DNA of 64,000 nt from contig NZ_JANTOO010000005.1 in assembly GCF_024753545.1 (NCBI RefSeq), forward strand, positions 62,001-126,000. The letters are read 5' to 3'. The stretch's first letter is position 1, and the number at the start of each line of letters is the position of its first letter. The notes below the pieces were generated by a model. It saw nothing but the letters and a program-made list of their open reading frames with translations, did no database searches and was not told the DNA's origin. The position numbers and the translations under genes were made by a program. Shown here in pieces: positions 34,219 to 43,160 of the stretch. This stretch comes from Lysinibacillus pinottii. Its GTDB lineage: Bacteria; Bacillota; Bacilli; Bacillales_A; Planococcaceae.

Positions 34219-35013
34219 ATGGCAGTTATGCCTACAGATAAGTGGCTTGAGGAGTATGAATTTTCCAGAAAATCTAAGAGCAGTGATGAGCTATATAGCT
34301 TACAATGCTCGGTGCTATGTGATCGTTTGATCAAACTATTTCAAGAGGGATATACAGAGGAAATACACTTTGAATTACAGCAGCAAGGTCTTTTCCTACC
34401 AGAGGAAGAGATTAATTTAAAGAGACTAAAACAGATGAATGTGTGGGGCTGCGTGGAGCAGGAGTTTATGTATCTACAGCAGAAGTGGAATGGTCCAGCT
34501 ATACCTATTTATATCTTTCCAATTACAAGGCAGCAGAATATCACTAATAAAAATGGTGTGGCTTATCCTCATTCGCTTTTTTTATTTGTGGGAGAAGTAG
34601 AAAAACAGGAGCTTCAAGCATTACTCGCCCATGAATACAACCATGTTTGCCGTTTACATTATCTTAAAAAATCCTTAGATGAAATGACTTTATTGGATTC
34701 TCTTATATTAGAGGGTTTAGCAGAATGTGCTGTGAAAGATCTTTACGGAGATAGATGGCTAGCACCATGGTTAACTAACTATACATTTGAGAAGCTTATC
34801 AAACTATGGAAATCTCAGTTTTTGCCAAACCTACAACTGCAGGGATTGGAAAAGCATCGACCATTCTTATACGGTGGGGAGCTTCCGCTGTGGATAGGCT
34901 ATTGTATAGGCTATCAAATTGTTCGGTCATATATGAAGAATCTTTCATCACAGCTTCCTTTATTAATAACAAGCCAAGATATACTTGCTGGCTCAGAGTT
35001 TCCGCTACAATAG
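34219..35013 (+). CDS. DUF2268 putative zinc peptidase
   Basis: The 264-residue protein contains LLAHEYNHVCRLHY, an HExxH zinc-protease motif at about residue 137, and a downstream LILEGLAECAV that could give the third ligand Glu. This is the DUF2268 (YjaZ-like) family. No signal peptide is visible. CAAGAGGTGATG supports the ATG. It is followed by the glycosylase gene after 18 bases. Confidence 0.8.
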   Translation: MAVMPTDKWLEEYEFSRKSKSSDELYSLQCSVLCDRLIKLFQEGYTEEIHFELQQQGLFLPEEEINLKRLKQMNVWGCVEQEFMYLQQKWNGPAIPIYIFPITRQQNITNKNGVAYPHSLFLFVGEVEKQELQALLAHEYNHVCRLHYLKKSLDEMTLLDSLILEGLAECAVKDLYGDRWLAPWLTNYTFEKLIKLWKSQFLPNLQLQGLEKHRPFLYGGELPLWIGYCIGYQIVRSYMKNLSSQLPLLITSQDILAGSEFPLQ

Positions 35014-35031
35014 AGTAAAGGAGTGATTGCT

Positions 35032-35544
35032 GTGTCTAGTGAAATAAAAAATGTATTATTACCAATTGTAGATTCATCCACAAAGGTGCTAATTGTTGGA
35101 TCCATGCCAGGAAAACAGTCATTAGTAAAACAGCAGTATTATGGTAATCCACGCAATCACTTTTGGCCTATCATTGGCCAGCTATTACAGGTCGAGGTTC
35201 CTGAAGATTATTGTGAGAGAATAGCTTTATTAAAAAAGCGTGAAATCGGTCTTTGGGACACAATTGAAGCCTGTGAGAGAGAAGGGAGCTTGGATGCAGC
35301 GATTCGTAATGAAAAGCCAAATGATTTTCAAACCCTTTTTGAAACCTACCCGAACATCAAGTTAGTACTCTTTAATGGGGCGAAGGCATTCGATGTTTTT
35401 AAAAAGCATATTGGATTAGAGCTTTTAGCAGGACGAGCCTATAAAAAAATGCCATCAACGAGTCCGATACCCGGGAAAAATATTAAATCCTTTGACGAAA
35501 AAGTTGAGGAATGGCGAATTATATTGTCATATTTATCACAATAG
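35032..35544 (+). CDS. Hypoxanthine-DNA glycosylase (uracil-DNA glycosylase superfamily, family 6)
   Basis: The 170-residue protein has the UDG-fold start VLIVGSMPGKQSLVKQQYYG, NPRNHFWPIIG, the central GLWDTIEACEREGSLD, and SPIPG near the end. This matches HDG (family 6) enzymes, which remove deaminated adenine. The start is GTG 35032, since AAAGGAG ends 8 bases before it; a GTG at 35023 lies on that RBS. It probably repairs deaminated bases, and is co-transcribed with the peptidase gene. Confidence 0.8.
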   Translation: MSSEIKNVLLPIVDSSTKVLIVGSMPGKQSLVKQQYYGNPRNHFWPIIGQLLQVEVPEDYCERIALLKKREIGLWDTIEACEREGSLDAAIRNEKPNDFQTLFETYPNIKLVLFNGAKAFDVFKKHIGLELLAGRAYKKMPSTSPIPGKNIKSFDEKVEEWRIILSYLSQ

Positions 35545-35604
35545 TTTGCGGGTCATTCAAGCATTGCTTTGTACATAAAAATTTACATAGTTAAGGGTGA
35601 TGAT

Positions 35605-35661
35605 ATGGCGAGAAAGAATGATAAAAAATCGTTAATGAACTCGTTTTCGCTTCCTGCATAA
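35605..35661 (+). CDS. Tiny possible gene (18 residues)
   Basis: AAGGGTGATG precedes an ATG opening MARKNDKKSLMNSFSLPA and a stop. The RBS and terminator (35688-35730) make a small transcript plausible, but the frame is too short to be sure. Confidence 0.3.
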   Translation: MARKNDKKSLMNSFSLPA

Positions 35662-35687
35662 AAAGATGTATGAAGAATGTTCATAAG

Positions 35688-35730
35688 AAAAGTCACGAAA
35701 ACGTTGATATCTCAACATTCGTGGCTTTTT
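35688..35730. terminator. Terminator
   Basis: AAAAGTCACGA...TCGTGGCTTTTT with an inner GTTGA/TCAAC stem forms a long hairpin with a T-run. Confidence 0.7.
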
Positions 35731-35869
35731 GATGTGTTTTCAAACTTTTATTTGGGAACGTTTTTTTGTTTGAAATTTATATTATATTTACTAAAAAAGC
35801 GATAGTCTATCAGCCTTCTATAGTTGGCTAGAAGAAAGGGAATAAAAAAAAGAGTAAGAGTAGCAACTT

Positions 35870-36064
35870 CTAATCCATTTTAATTTTCTTATACTTTGTG
35901 AAATACATTATAGAAAAAAATATAATCCAAAAAATAATTATTAAATACACAAGAGCAGTGAGAGGTTCGGTAAACGGATTAACATTATTTTGATAATCTT
36001 TAATAATTAGAATAGCTAACACCAAAATTGAACTCCAAAACATAATCATCAAATATAATTTCAT
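35870..36064 (-). CDS. Small two-helix membrane protein
   Basis: The 64-residue protein consists of two transmembrane helices (MFWSSILVLAILII and ALVYLIIIFWIIFFSIMYF) with a short lysine-rich tail. AAAGGAG precedes the ATG. The function is unknown. Confidence 0.5.
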   Translation of the reverse strand: MKLYLMIMFWSSILVLAILIIKDYQNNVNPFTEPLTALVYLIIIFWIIFFSIMYFTKYKKIKMD

Positions 36065-36114
36065 AAGATTCTAGACTCCTTTCTATTAACATTTTTTTAT
36101 TTATAATGTAAATT

Positions 36115-36315
36115 ATGGATATATCGTTAAAAGGGATGGAGGAAAAGTATACGACTGTTAAAACTAGTAACAATTTAAAATTTTTAACTTCTTTCGTTAC
36201 CATCTTTTTATTAAGTGTAATTTATTTTTCGGAAAATTCCAACGTTGAAGAAAATATTACTCATACAGTAATTGAAGTGCATAAACGTGAAGAAAGTAAG
36301 AGCATGGAGCGTTAG
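36115..36315 (+). CDS. Small possible single-pass membrane protein
   Basis: The 66-codon frame has one hydrophobic helix (FLTSFVTIFLLSVIYF) and a charged tail. It has no clear RBS, so both its reality and its start are doubtful; an internal ATG at 36136 is equally weak. Confidence 0.3.
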   Translation: MDISLKGMEEKYTTVKTSNNLKFLTSFVTIFLLSVIYFSENSNVEENITHTVIEVHKREESKSMER

Positions 36316-36700
36316 AAAGAGATGTATATTTTTAAAACAGAGTTTTTTTTCGGAGCAAATAATAAATATATATTTATTATTAAAAAGATTAATTACTTTA
36401 TTTATATTTTGGACAGGCTATAAACCTTAGAGCTGCAAGTGTTTCAGGTTTTAAATGTGTATTTAAAATCGTTCCTAAAGACGCAACTTATCCGTTAGTT
36501 TGTTGTTGAAAATAAAAAGACATATCAAAAAATACTTTTCCTATGCGATAAAGTTGGAAATCATAAATATACTTTATTAGAAATGCCAAAGGTTATAGGA
36601 TGAGGAAAATTGGCCTGTTATTATCTTCGCTTAGGTGGGCAATGGCTCAACGGTTAAATGCCCTATTACATATATTGAATTATGTAAAAGGAGGGCTTGT
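36316..36700. other. AT-rich region with a possible decayed gene
   Basis: Fragments such as YQKILFLCDKVGNHKYTLLEM can be read on the plus strand just upstream of 36600, but without start, RBS or continuous frame. I read this 385-base stretch as a gene remnant plus the promoter of the coat-like gene. The AAAAGGAGGG at its end is that gene's RBS. Confidence 0.25.
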
Positions 36701-37063
36701 GTGTACAATAATCCATTTAGAGAAGATAATTTTAGAAGACCTGGCTGGGGTGGCAATGATAATTTTGAAACACCGCCATTTGGTCCACCTAATTTTGGTC
36801 CGGCTCCAGCTGGACAAATGCCAATGAGTGCACCACCAGGCTTTTCACCGCCAGTGCCCGCACGGCGAGAAGGATCAAGTGGTATTCACTCCTGCTTATT
36901 TAGAAACACCTTTATTTGGTTGAATACAGGTAGGAGCTTTTGGTTTTTCCCCACAGTTATAGGAAGAGATTTCATTGCGGGTTTTCGTTGGAGTAATCGG
37001 TATGGCTGGTATTTCCGTACCATAACAAGAAATCAAATTCGTTCATTTGAATGTTTTAGATAA
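36701..37063 (+). CDS. Pro/Gly-rich spore-surface-like protein
   Basis: The 120-residue protein starts with a GTG placed 6 bases after AAAAGGAGGG. The first ~65 residues are rich in Pro, Gly, Asn and Phe (NPFREDNFRRPGWGGND, then PPFGPPNFGPAPAG). The C-terminus (GIHSCLFRNTFIWLNTGRSF, then GFRWSNRYGWYF) is a conserved domain found in many small Bacillaceae proteins, often near spore-coat genes. A structural spore role is likely but not shown. Confidence 0.6.
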   Translation: MYNNPFREDNFRRPGWGGNDNFETPPFGPPNFGPAPAGQMPMSAPPGFSPPVPARREGSSGIHSCLFRNTFIWLNTGRSFWFFPTVIGRDFIAGFRWSNRYGWYFRTITRNQIRSFECFR

Positions 37064-37145
37064 AGCTCACACAAAGAAAGTTTCATTTTCAAAAAAATGG
37101 TGTTACAATGACGGTAATAAAAGATGAAGGGACGATGGGTGGCTA

Positions 37146-37157
37146 ATGAATAACTAA
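37146..37157 (+). CDS. Possible three-codon leader ORF of the ABC-F gene
   Basis: ATG-AAT-AAC-TAA overlaps the stop of an equally short frame ATG-GGT-GGC-TAA (37135-37146) preceded by GAAGGG. Its stop codon lies inside the 5' arm of the leader hairpin (37153-37167). Spacing to the Shine-Dalgarno sequence is not ideal for either. Confidence 0.3.
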   Translation: MNN

Positions 37158-37363
37158 TCTTATTTTTTAAAGATGAAATTAAAATTTCACCAGCAATAAA
37201 AATAGGATTAGTCTGCCCATTTTCCATAAATAACACTTGTATTGGTCTTAATCTGCCAATATAAAGCGATTCCGCAAGCTTATTTTACTATGTCTAAAAT
37301 AAGTAATGGAGTAACAAATATAGCTGTTGCAACAGTTTATTTGTGTATATGTAGCGATGACTA

Positions 37364-37394
37364 ATCCTTCCAAAATACTTGGAGGGATTTTTTT
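37364..37394 (+). terminator. Regulated terminator before the ABC-F gene
   Basis: ATCCTTCCAA and TTGGAGGGAT form a 10-bp stem (one G-T) with a 5-base loop, followed by T7. It ends 29 bases before the ABC-F start. Confidence 0.85.
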
Positions 37395-37423
37395 GATTCC
37401 TCCTACTGGAGAGGATGAATGTT

Positions 37424-39052
37424 ATGAAGGAGCTTTTAAAATTACAGGATATTAGTTATGAAATAAAGGATACATTCCTATTTGAACATGTGACTGCTAC
37501 CGTAAAGCAAGGTGAGGTAATCGGCATTATTGGTAGAAATGGTGCTGGAAAATCCACATTGCTTCAATTGATTCGAGGTATGTTAGTGCCCACAACAGGA
37601 GAAATCAAGGGGCTACAAACTGTAAAAACGGCATTTGTAGAGCAGGAATTAGCTCATTTTAATAGGATGGAAATAACAACTAAAGAGGCAGATTTGCTAT
37701 CTAAATGGAAAGTGCCGAATGTGCCATTTGCAGCATTAAGTGGTGGGGAAAAACTCAAAATGCGCCTGGCGGAAGGTTTCTCGCAGGGAGTTCAACTTCT
37801 AATGCTGGATGAACCAACCAATCATTTAGATGAACAGAGCACCAATTTTTTGATTAAACAAGTACAAAACTATAGGGGAACGGTTATTGTTGCCTCGCAT
37901 GATCGATACTTTTTAGATAGCGTAGTGACCAAAATTTGGTCGATTGAGGACAATAGACTTATAGAACATAACGGCAATTATTCAAACTATATGGCTGAAA
38001 GAGAGCATCGAAGATTAACACAACAACGTGCATACGACAAGCAGCAAAAAAATATTGAGCGCATTGAGGCACAGATGCAGGAATTGACAGCATGGTCTCA
38101 AAAGGGCCATGCTCAGTCTACAAAGCTAGAAGGTTTTAAGGAATACCATCGTGTGAAAGCAAAGCGTCTTGATTCCCAGGTGAAATCCAAGAAAAAGCGA
38201 TTAGAAGCAGAGCTTGAGAAGGCAAGGGTGGAAGCTGTAAAGCCTGAGGCAGAAATACGCTTTTCTTTAGGCACCCATCAACGTGTCGGTAAACGCTTTT
38301 TAGAGACCAAAAATGTATCCTTACACTTCAATGACAGAGTGTTGTTTAAGGATGTGAACGTCACTGCGCAGTTTGGAGATAAAATTGCCATCACAGGAAT
38401 AAATGGTAGTGGAAAAACAAGTTTTTTAAAAGTCATCTTAGGTCAATTAAAGGCAGAGGGCAGAGTATGGCTATCTCCGGCTGCTAACATTGGTTATTTA
38501 TCACAAGAAGTCTTTGATCTACCTCTTGAACAGACACCGGAGCAGTATTTTTATCAAGAAACGTTTGAAGAGCGAGGGAAAGTCCGTAATCTCATGAAAA
38601 ATCTAGGGTTTACTTCTACTCACTGGACATCTGCTATAGGGGAGATGAGCATGGGTGAGCGGGTAAAATGTAAACTGATGGCTTATATATTAGCAGACAA
38701 GAACGTTCTTATTTTAGATGAGCCAACGAATCATCTTGACCTGCCTTCCCGTGAGCAATTAGAGCAAACGCTTGCCCAATATAATGGGACATTACTTGTT
38801 GTCTCACACGATCGCTACTTTCTAGAAAAGGTAACGAATAGTGTATGGGAGATTCATGCTCAACAGATAGAGAAAAAATGGAGAAAAGAGGTTAAGCAAG
38901 ACGAGGGTGTAGTGACACTTCGCTTAAAGCTAGAAACCGAGCGGCAGGAAATATTAGGTAAACTTAGCTTTCTCACAGCTAAAGATAAGGACTATGTAAT
39001 GCTTGATGAAAAATTTAATGAACTGACGAAGCGAATTAACGACCTAAAATAG
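37424..39052 (+). CDS. ABC-F ATPase (antibiotic-resistance/ribosome-protection type, VmlR/ExpZ-like)
   Basis: The ~542-residue protein has two ABC domains (Walker A GRNGAGKST and GINGSGKTS; signatures LSGGEKLKMR and MSMGERVKCK; Walker B LLMLDEPTNHLD and VLILDEPTNHLD). A long charged linker joins them (residues ~190-275), and there are no membrane helices. Such ABC-F proteins bind the ribosomal E-site and dislodge drugs such as lincosamides, streptogramins A and pleuromutilins. Length and linker resemble Bacillus VmlR and ExpZ. The start is ATG 37424 with GGAGAGG 9 bases upstream. The upstream attenuator fits drug-induced expression. Confidence 0.85.
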   Translation: MKELLKLQDISYEIKDTFLFEHVTATVKQGEVIGIIGRNGAGKSTLLQLIRGMLVPTTGEIKGLQTVKTAFVEQELAHFNRMEITTKEADLLSKWKVPNVPFAALSGGEKLKMRLAEGFSQGVQLLMLDEPTNHLDEQSTNFLIKQVQNYRGTVIVASHDRYFLDSVVTKIWSIEDNRLIEHNGNYSNYMAEREHRRLTQQRAYDKQQKNIERIEAQMQELTAWSQKGHAQSTKLEGFKEYHRVKAKRLDSQVKSKKKRLEAELEKARVEAVKPEAEIRFSLGTHQRVGKRFLETKNVSLHFNDRVLFKDVNVTAQFGDKIAITGINGSGKTSFLKVILGQLKAEGRVWLSPAANIGYLSQEVFDLPLEQTPEQYFYQETFEERGKVRNLMKNLGFTSTHWTSAIGEMSMGERVKCKLMAYILADKNVLILDEPTNHLDLPSREQLEQTLAQYNGTLLVVSHDRYFLEKVTNSVWEIHAQQIEKKWRKEVKQDEGVVTLRLKLETERQEILGKLSFLTAKDKDYVMLDEKFNELTKRINDLK

Positions 39053-39123
39053 ATAACGTTTAAGATGGTTTTCACTAGGGAAAAATACCGAGAGAGGGAA
39101 ATTAATAGATGGAGGTACACGCA

Positions 39124-39885
39124 ATGAAAAGAAAGCTAGTTCTCCTTTTTTTGAGTATTTGCTTTATAGGTGCCTGTGCTAATCGGGAAGAAAATCAACA
39201 AGCACATGAAAGTGAGACCCAAATACCTGTCGAACAAGCTAATCAACATGATAATGGAACAGCTATGGAACAAACAGAGGTCCTGCAACAAATCAAGGAT
39301 CAAATACAAGCTGATTTCACCATAAAAATGCCAACAACTTTACCTATTACACAGGATTCTTTTTTATCAGCTACTACAAGGACAGAAGGGAATCAGGTGG
39401 AAATTGTCTTTTATGAAAGTAAAGAGAGTATGCCGATTAATGATATTCGATTAAAGAAATCAGCAAACGTTATAGCACGATTGCTCGTTAAGCAATACAA
39501 TAATGCAGAAGGGGCAAGCACCCAAATAGCGTTTGATAATTTTAATCAAAATGGTGGACAAAAAGTGGATCTTGGTGACAATATTAAAGGTTATCAAGAC
39601 GCGGGGGCAGGCTCCTTATGGACTGGATGGAATGAAGGACGCTGGGCAATTGCCACACATACCCGAACAGAAAATCCTGAGGCTGGTGTCAAGCTTGCAA
39701 AGCAAGTAGTAGAATATTTAAAAAGTCATATGCTCCCTATTCCAAAGCAATATGGCATGGCTCAATTGGACGTTTATCAAACAGGCAATTTAATCGTTTG
39801 GCAGGATGAAAAGCTTGTGTATACACTCGATTCCATAAAAGACCCACTAAAGGCCATAGAAATAGCTACAGCGTTTGACCAATAA
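39124..39885 (+). CDS. Hypothetical lipoprotein
   Basis: The 253-residue protein has a lipoprotein signal with lipobox IGAC (Cys 18), a Gln/Glu-rich linker, and a globular domain from about residue 60 (TLPITQDSFLSAT, then WTGWNEGRWAIATHTRTEN). Similar lipoproteins of unknown role occur in Bacillaceae. GGAGGT lies 8 bases before ATG 39124. Confidence 0.65.
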   Translation: MKRKLVLLFLSICFIGACANREENQQAHESETQIPVEQANQHDNGTAMEQTEVLQQIKDQIQADFTIKMPTTLPITQDSFLSATTRTEGNQVEIVFYESKESMPINDIRLKKSANVIARLLVKQYNNAEGASTQIAFDNFNQNGGQKVDLGDNIKGYQDAGAGSLWTGWNEGRWAIATHTRTENPEAGVKLAKQVVEYLKSHMLPIPKQYGMAQLDVYQTGNLIVWQDEKLVYTLDSIKDPLKAIEIATAFDQ

Positions 39886-39887
39886 TT

Positions 39888-39922
39888 AAAATCCTAGAGT
39901 CTTGTGGCTCTAGGATTTTTTT
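39888..39922. terminator. Bidirectional terminator
   Basis: ATCCTAGAG and CTCTAGGAT form a perfect 9-bp stem followed by T7; the A-run on the other side serves the convergent gene. Confidence 0.85.
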
Positions 39923-39929
39923 AGTTGTT

Positions 39930-40415
39930 TTACTTTATAGAATCAATAAGGCCACTGTAGTCGTGGAATCGCTGTTGCCAACTCTCCATTGGGAAATTTA
40001 GTTGTTCCTTTCTATCTAGCAAATCAGTCAACAAGTTTAGACATATATGCCACCCCGCTAAATCCTTTGGCGTATGCTCTGTCAATTCTTGAAGTGTCTC
40101 TACTAATAGGAGGAATGTGCCCTCGTCATTAGAAGAAAGTTCGAATCGTACCGTATCCGTACCCCAATCAAATTCGAGAGTTTCATTTTCTGCATAATCG
40201 GTAATGGCTATTGTTTCATAGGCATCTGTTCCATCGTTCATATTAAAATGCATCTTACCATTCTTACGAAGATCAATGATTTCTAAATTGCTCATCCACT
40301 TTTGCAGCTTGTCATTTTCAGTGATTGCTGCCCAAACAACATCTATTGAATGAGGGAGCTGGCGTTTGAATGTTGCAACATGATGATTGGATTGTTCTTC
40401 AATAGTAGCTAGCAT
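39930..40415 (-). CDS. SRPBCC/AHSA1-family protein
   Basis: The 161-residue protein is an AHSA1-type START-fold domain: FKRQLPHSIDVVWAAITENDKLQKW at the start and LAGWHICLNLLTDLL at the end. These soluble proteins bind hydrophobic ligands; the role is unknown. It is divergent from the SnoaL-like gene. Confidence 0.75.
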   Translation of the reverse strand: MLATIEEQSNHHVATFKRQLPHSIDVVWAAITENDKLQKWMSNLEIIDLRKNGKMHFNMNDGTDAYETIAITDYAENETLEFDWGTDTVRFELSSNDEGTFLLLVETLQELTEHTPKDLAGWHICLNLLTDLLDRKEQLNFPMESWQQRFHDYSGLIDSIK

Positions 40416-40552
40416 AGTATCCTCCGTCTTTTATGTGATTTTGTCCTTATTATAGGTGTTCTTTATGAACTGTTCAAAGGAGAACATCCCATAAATATAT
40501 TATTTATAAGAAGTGAGATTTGGGATACTATTGTTAAAAAGGGGGCGTGAAC

Positions 40553-40921
40553 ATGACATATGAACAAGCATTAGAACGTTATATCCAAGCAACAAATACT
40601 CATGATTTTAATAAGGTAAAGGTTATTTTGCATCCACAGGCTGTCTATTGGTTTTCGGATAAAACATGTACGACTACAGAAGAAATTGGTGCTTACTTCA
40701 ATCACGCATGGAATGTAATTCAAGAAGAGGTCTATTCAGCAACTGATATAACTTGGCTAACCGTTGATGAAAAAACAGCCACCTGTATTTATACATATCA
40801 CTATGAAGGCTATCATAATGGGAAATCTGTATCAGGTAGCGGTAGGGCGACAAATATTTTTACATGGATGAATGGTGAATGGAAGTTAATTCATGAACAT
40901 TTGAGTGGATATATTAAATAA
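40553..40921 (+). CDS. SnoaL/NTF2-like protein
   Basis: The 122-residue protein is a single NTF2-fold domain (RYIQATNTHDFNKVKVILHP, then TCIYTYHYEG and GRATNIFTWMNGEWKLIHEH). Such domains include steroid isomerase-like enzymes and small binding proteins. AAGGGGG precedes ATG 40553. Its stop overlaps the end of the convergent TauE/SafE gene by 8 bases. Confidence 0.75.
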   Translation: MTYEQALERYIQATNTHDFNKVKVILHPQAVYWFSDKTCTTTEEIGAYFNHAWNVIQEEVYSATDITWLTVDEKTATCIYTYHYEGYHNGKSVSGSGRATNIFTWMNGEWKLIHEHLSGYIK

Positions 40922-41684
40922 TTTCCCATACCATCTGAATAATCAACATCGAGATAATCACAGTTAGTAGTCGTTTGGCTACTTTTATTGGAATGTGTGG
41001 TAGCACAAGGAGGCCTAATTGAGAGCCTATAATGGAGCCTAAGGCCATGGCAATTGCATAATGCCATTGAATAAAGCCTGTTTGATAAAAAACAATAAAA
41101 GCTCCAGTACAACTTCCAAAAAGCAGTGCACGCGTGAGCTGTACGGCCTTTATGTAAGTGTGTTGGCAACGCCAATAATATAAAATACTAAAAGTTGAAG
41201 AACCAGGACCAAACCCACCATCATACATAGCGATAAAAAATGGCTGCCAAAGGGAGGACGTTGTATGCTCTGTAGGATTCACAGTGTCAGTCCAAGCCTT
41301 GTTTTTTAAAGTGACAACTAATGCAAAAATCAGTAGGATACAGGCTGTAACATTCATATTTTGTTCGGATTGTGACACGGCTAGAAGTGCACCACCAGCT
41401 CCTCCTATAACAGCAATAGCTATGTATTTTAAAATAACTTTGAAATGTAGCTCCTTATGATACAGTAAATAAAAAATGCTAGATAAAGCCGATATACCGG
41501 TCGAAAATTTATTTGTAGCAATACTAGTTTGAATGGGAATACCGACCAGCATCATAGCGGGTAGCGTCATAAGACCTCCACCTCCCGCAAGTGTACCGAT
41601 AAAGGCAGCTATTATACCAATGCATACGAGGGTTAAAGAGATTTTTGTATAATGTGCCATGAAACTAAGGAGTACAAGGAACAA
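40914..41684 (-). CDS. TauE/SafE-family membrane transporter
   Basis: The ~256-residue protein has about eight hydrophobic helices and the family segments IGTLAGGGGLMTLPAMML, QTSIATNKFSTGISAL and YDGGFGPGSSTF. It probably exports sulfite, sulfoacetate or another organic anion. The start is uncertain: TTG 41684 or ATG 41660, neither with a clear RBS; the only good GGAG lies near 41716 with just ATC or ATT in frame after it. Confidence 0.8.
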   Translation of the reverse strand: MFLVLLSFMAHYTKISLTLVCIGIIAAFIGTLAGGGGLMTLPAMMLVGIPIQTSIATNKFSTGISALSSIFYLLYHKELHFKVILKYIAIAVIGGAGGALLAVSQSEQNMNVTACILLIFALVVTLKNKAWTDTVNPTEHTTSSLWQPFFIAMYDGGFGPGSSTFSILYYWRCQHTYIKAVQLTRALLFGSCTGAFIVFYQTGFIQWHYAIAMALGSIIGSQLGLLVLPHIPIKVAKRLLTVIISMLIIQMVWEII

Positions 41685-41854
41685 TATCCATAAAATTTTT
41701 TTGATAGGCTACTCTCCTCACTTGGATAGCTTTAGGGTAAAGGTATTTAATTTATAAATCTAATATATTATTTTTGAGTACATATAAATATTATTTATCT
41801 TTTGGAAGACTAAGGGAGATTGCTGCATACAAAGGAAGAAAGAGGCGAAATCCA

Positions 41855-42319
41855 ATGCTGCGAGACAAAAAGTCGATTATTAAACACTATGAACATTCTC
41901 TTCATTGGGTAAAGAATTTGAGGAATTTAACTGAGGAGCAATGGCGTATGCCAATTGAATCTGGAAAATGGTCAGTTGCAGAGGTGATAGGGCATCTTAC
42001 ACCCTGGGATAAATTTGTGTTAGAACAACGAATACCATATTTATTTACTAATACATCGTTACCTAAAGGACCAGATGTCACGAATATGAACACGAGGGCA
42101 GCTGAGAAAAGTCGTGAACAGCAGTTAGAAAAAACGATTATTGAATTTGTTTTGACAAGACGTCAATTGCTTCAAACCATTCAGCAATTTACAGATGAGC
42201 AATGGCAGCAGTCGTTCAATATTGGGCAGTCTAACATAACGGTGGCTGATTATTTTGGCGGATTAATTGACCATGATTTACATCATTTTTCACAAATTCA
42301 GAGTGTTTTACATGTATAG
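41855..42319 (+). CDS. DinB-family putative metal-dependent hydrolase/thiol transferase
   Basis: The 154-residue four-helix protein has DinB-type histidines in VAEVIGHLTPWD and LIDHDLHHFSQI. DinB/YfiT-like proteins bind nickel or zinc, and some transfer bacillithiol. AGAGGCG lies 7 bases before ATG 41855. It precedes the AraC gene by 10 bases and may be co-transcribed. Confidence 0.75.
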   Translation: MLRDKKSIIKHYEHSLHWVKNLRNLTEEQWRMPIESGKWSVAEVIGHLTPWDKFVLEQRIPYLFTNTSLPKGPDVTNMNTRAAEKSREQQLEKTIIEFVLTRRQLLQTIQQFTDEQWQQSFNIGQSNITVADYFGGLIDHDLHHFSQIQSVLHV

Positions 42320-42329
42320 GAGCTAGCAC

Positions 42330-43160
42330 ATGGATATCAAGTATTTAATAGATTACTTTGCACAGGCATCTGTAAAGTTTACCGATGTCTTTACCAAAAG
42401 AATGGAGCCAGGAGAGGTTGATTTAGGGAGAACTACTGCACCAGAAAAATGTGGAATTATTGTGCCGCTTGCAGGAAGTGCTATCTTTAGCTTGAATGGA
42501 ACGCCATATGTGATGGAGCCAGGAGTAATAGTGCATGCTGGTCCTCAAATGCCAATTGAAGTGAACGTAACAAGTCAGAAGGTTTGGGAATATGCTGTAG
42601 TTCACTATAATCTACCTATGGAGGAGACGGCATTATATCCACTGGTGGAACAACATTTTCTCATTAAAACAGGACATAATACGCAAATTATTACCCAGGT
42701 ACAGCAGCTAGTAGAAAGCTATTCCTTTCCAGGTAATATGGCCGTATTTAAGTCCAAGACATTATTCATGAACTTGCTGGAACACATTCTTATAGCGGCA
42801 AAAGTGAAGGTTCTGGATAATGCCAATGAATTAATGGAGCAGGCTTTACAGTATATACATGAGCACTATGCGGAGCAGATTTCGGTATCAAATATTTCTA
42901 GTGAATTTGACATTGAACGGCGTCGTTTTGCCTATTTATTTGAGCAGCATACAGGTATGAATCCAAGCAAATATATAACAGAATACCGTATACGACGTGC
43001 GAAAGACTTACTAGAATATGGTGGAATCCCTGTAGCTGAAATTGCAGAATGTGTTGGATATGTAGATTGTTTTTATTTTAGTAGAGTATTTAAAAAGTGT
43101 ACGGGTTTATCTCCCTCAGCCTATCGCAAGTTAAAAATAGAGGAAGCCAAATATGTATGA
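42330..43160 (+). CDS. AraC-family regulator, probably of the siderophore operon
   Basis: The 276-residue protein has an N-terminal cupin (residues ~20-110, CGIIVPLAGSAIFSLNG) and a C-terminal AraC double helix-turn-helix (SVSNISSEFDIERRRFAYLF and VGYVDCFYFSRVFKKCTGLSPSAYR). It lies directly upstream of the Fur-controlled siderophore operon and is the natural candidate to activate it. Unlike the AraC protein at 12.4 kb, it has no fused siderophore-binding domain. Confidence 0.82.
   Translation: MDIKYLIDYFAQASVKFTDVFTKRMEPGEVDLGRTTAPEKCGIIVPLAGSAIFSLNGTPYVMEPGVIVHAGPQMPIEVNVTSQKVWEYAVVHYNLPMEETALYPLVEQHFLIKTGHNTQIITQVQQLVESYSFPGNMAVFKSKTLFMNLLEHILIAAKVKVLDNANELMEQALQYIHEHYAEQISVSNISSEFDIERRRFAYLFEQHTGMNPSKYITEYRIRRAKDLLEYGGIPVAEIAECVGYVDCFYFSRVFKKCTGLSPSAYRKLKIEEAKYV

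Larger units (their letters stand above)
37104..37394 (+). promoter_or_regulatory. Attenuator leader of the ABC-F gene
   Basis: The leader begins after a -10 TACAAT (37104-37109). ACTAATCTTATTTTT (37153-37167) can pair with AAAAATAGGATTAGT (37198-37212), 15 pairs with one G-U. The same 3' block, AGGATTAGTC (37204-37213), is also a perfect 10-bp complement of GACTAATCCT (37359-37368), which is the 5' arm of the terminator at 37364-37394. The 5' block overlaps the end of a three-codon ORF. A ribosome halted there would free the middle block to act as antiterminator, the logic of antibiotic-induced attenuation. The pairings are seen; the mechanism is inferred. Confidence 0.7.

Noticed and set aside
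36600..36827. A frame starting at 36600 in the region before the coat-like gene
   Set aside because: The good RBS (36686-36694) serves the GTG at 36701 in a different frame, which yields a recognisable protein; this frame does not.
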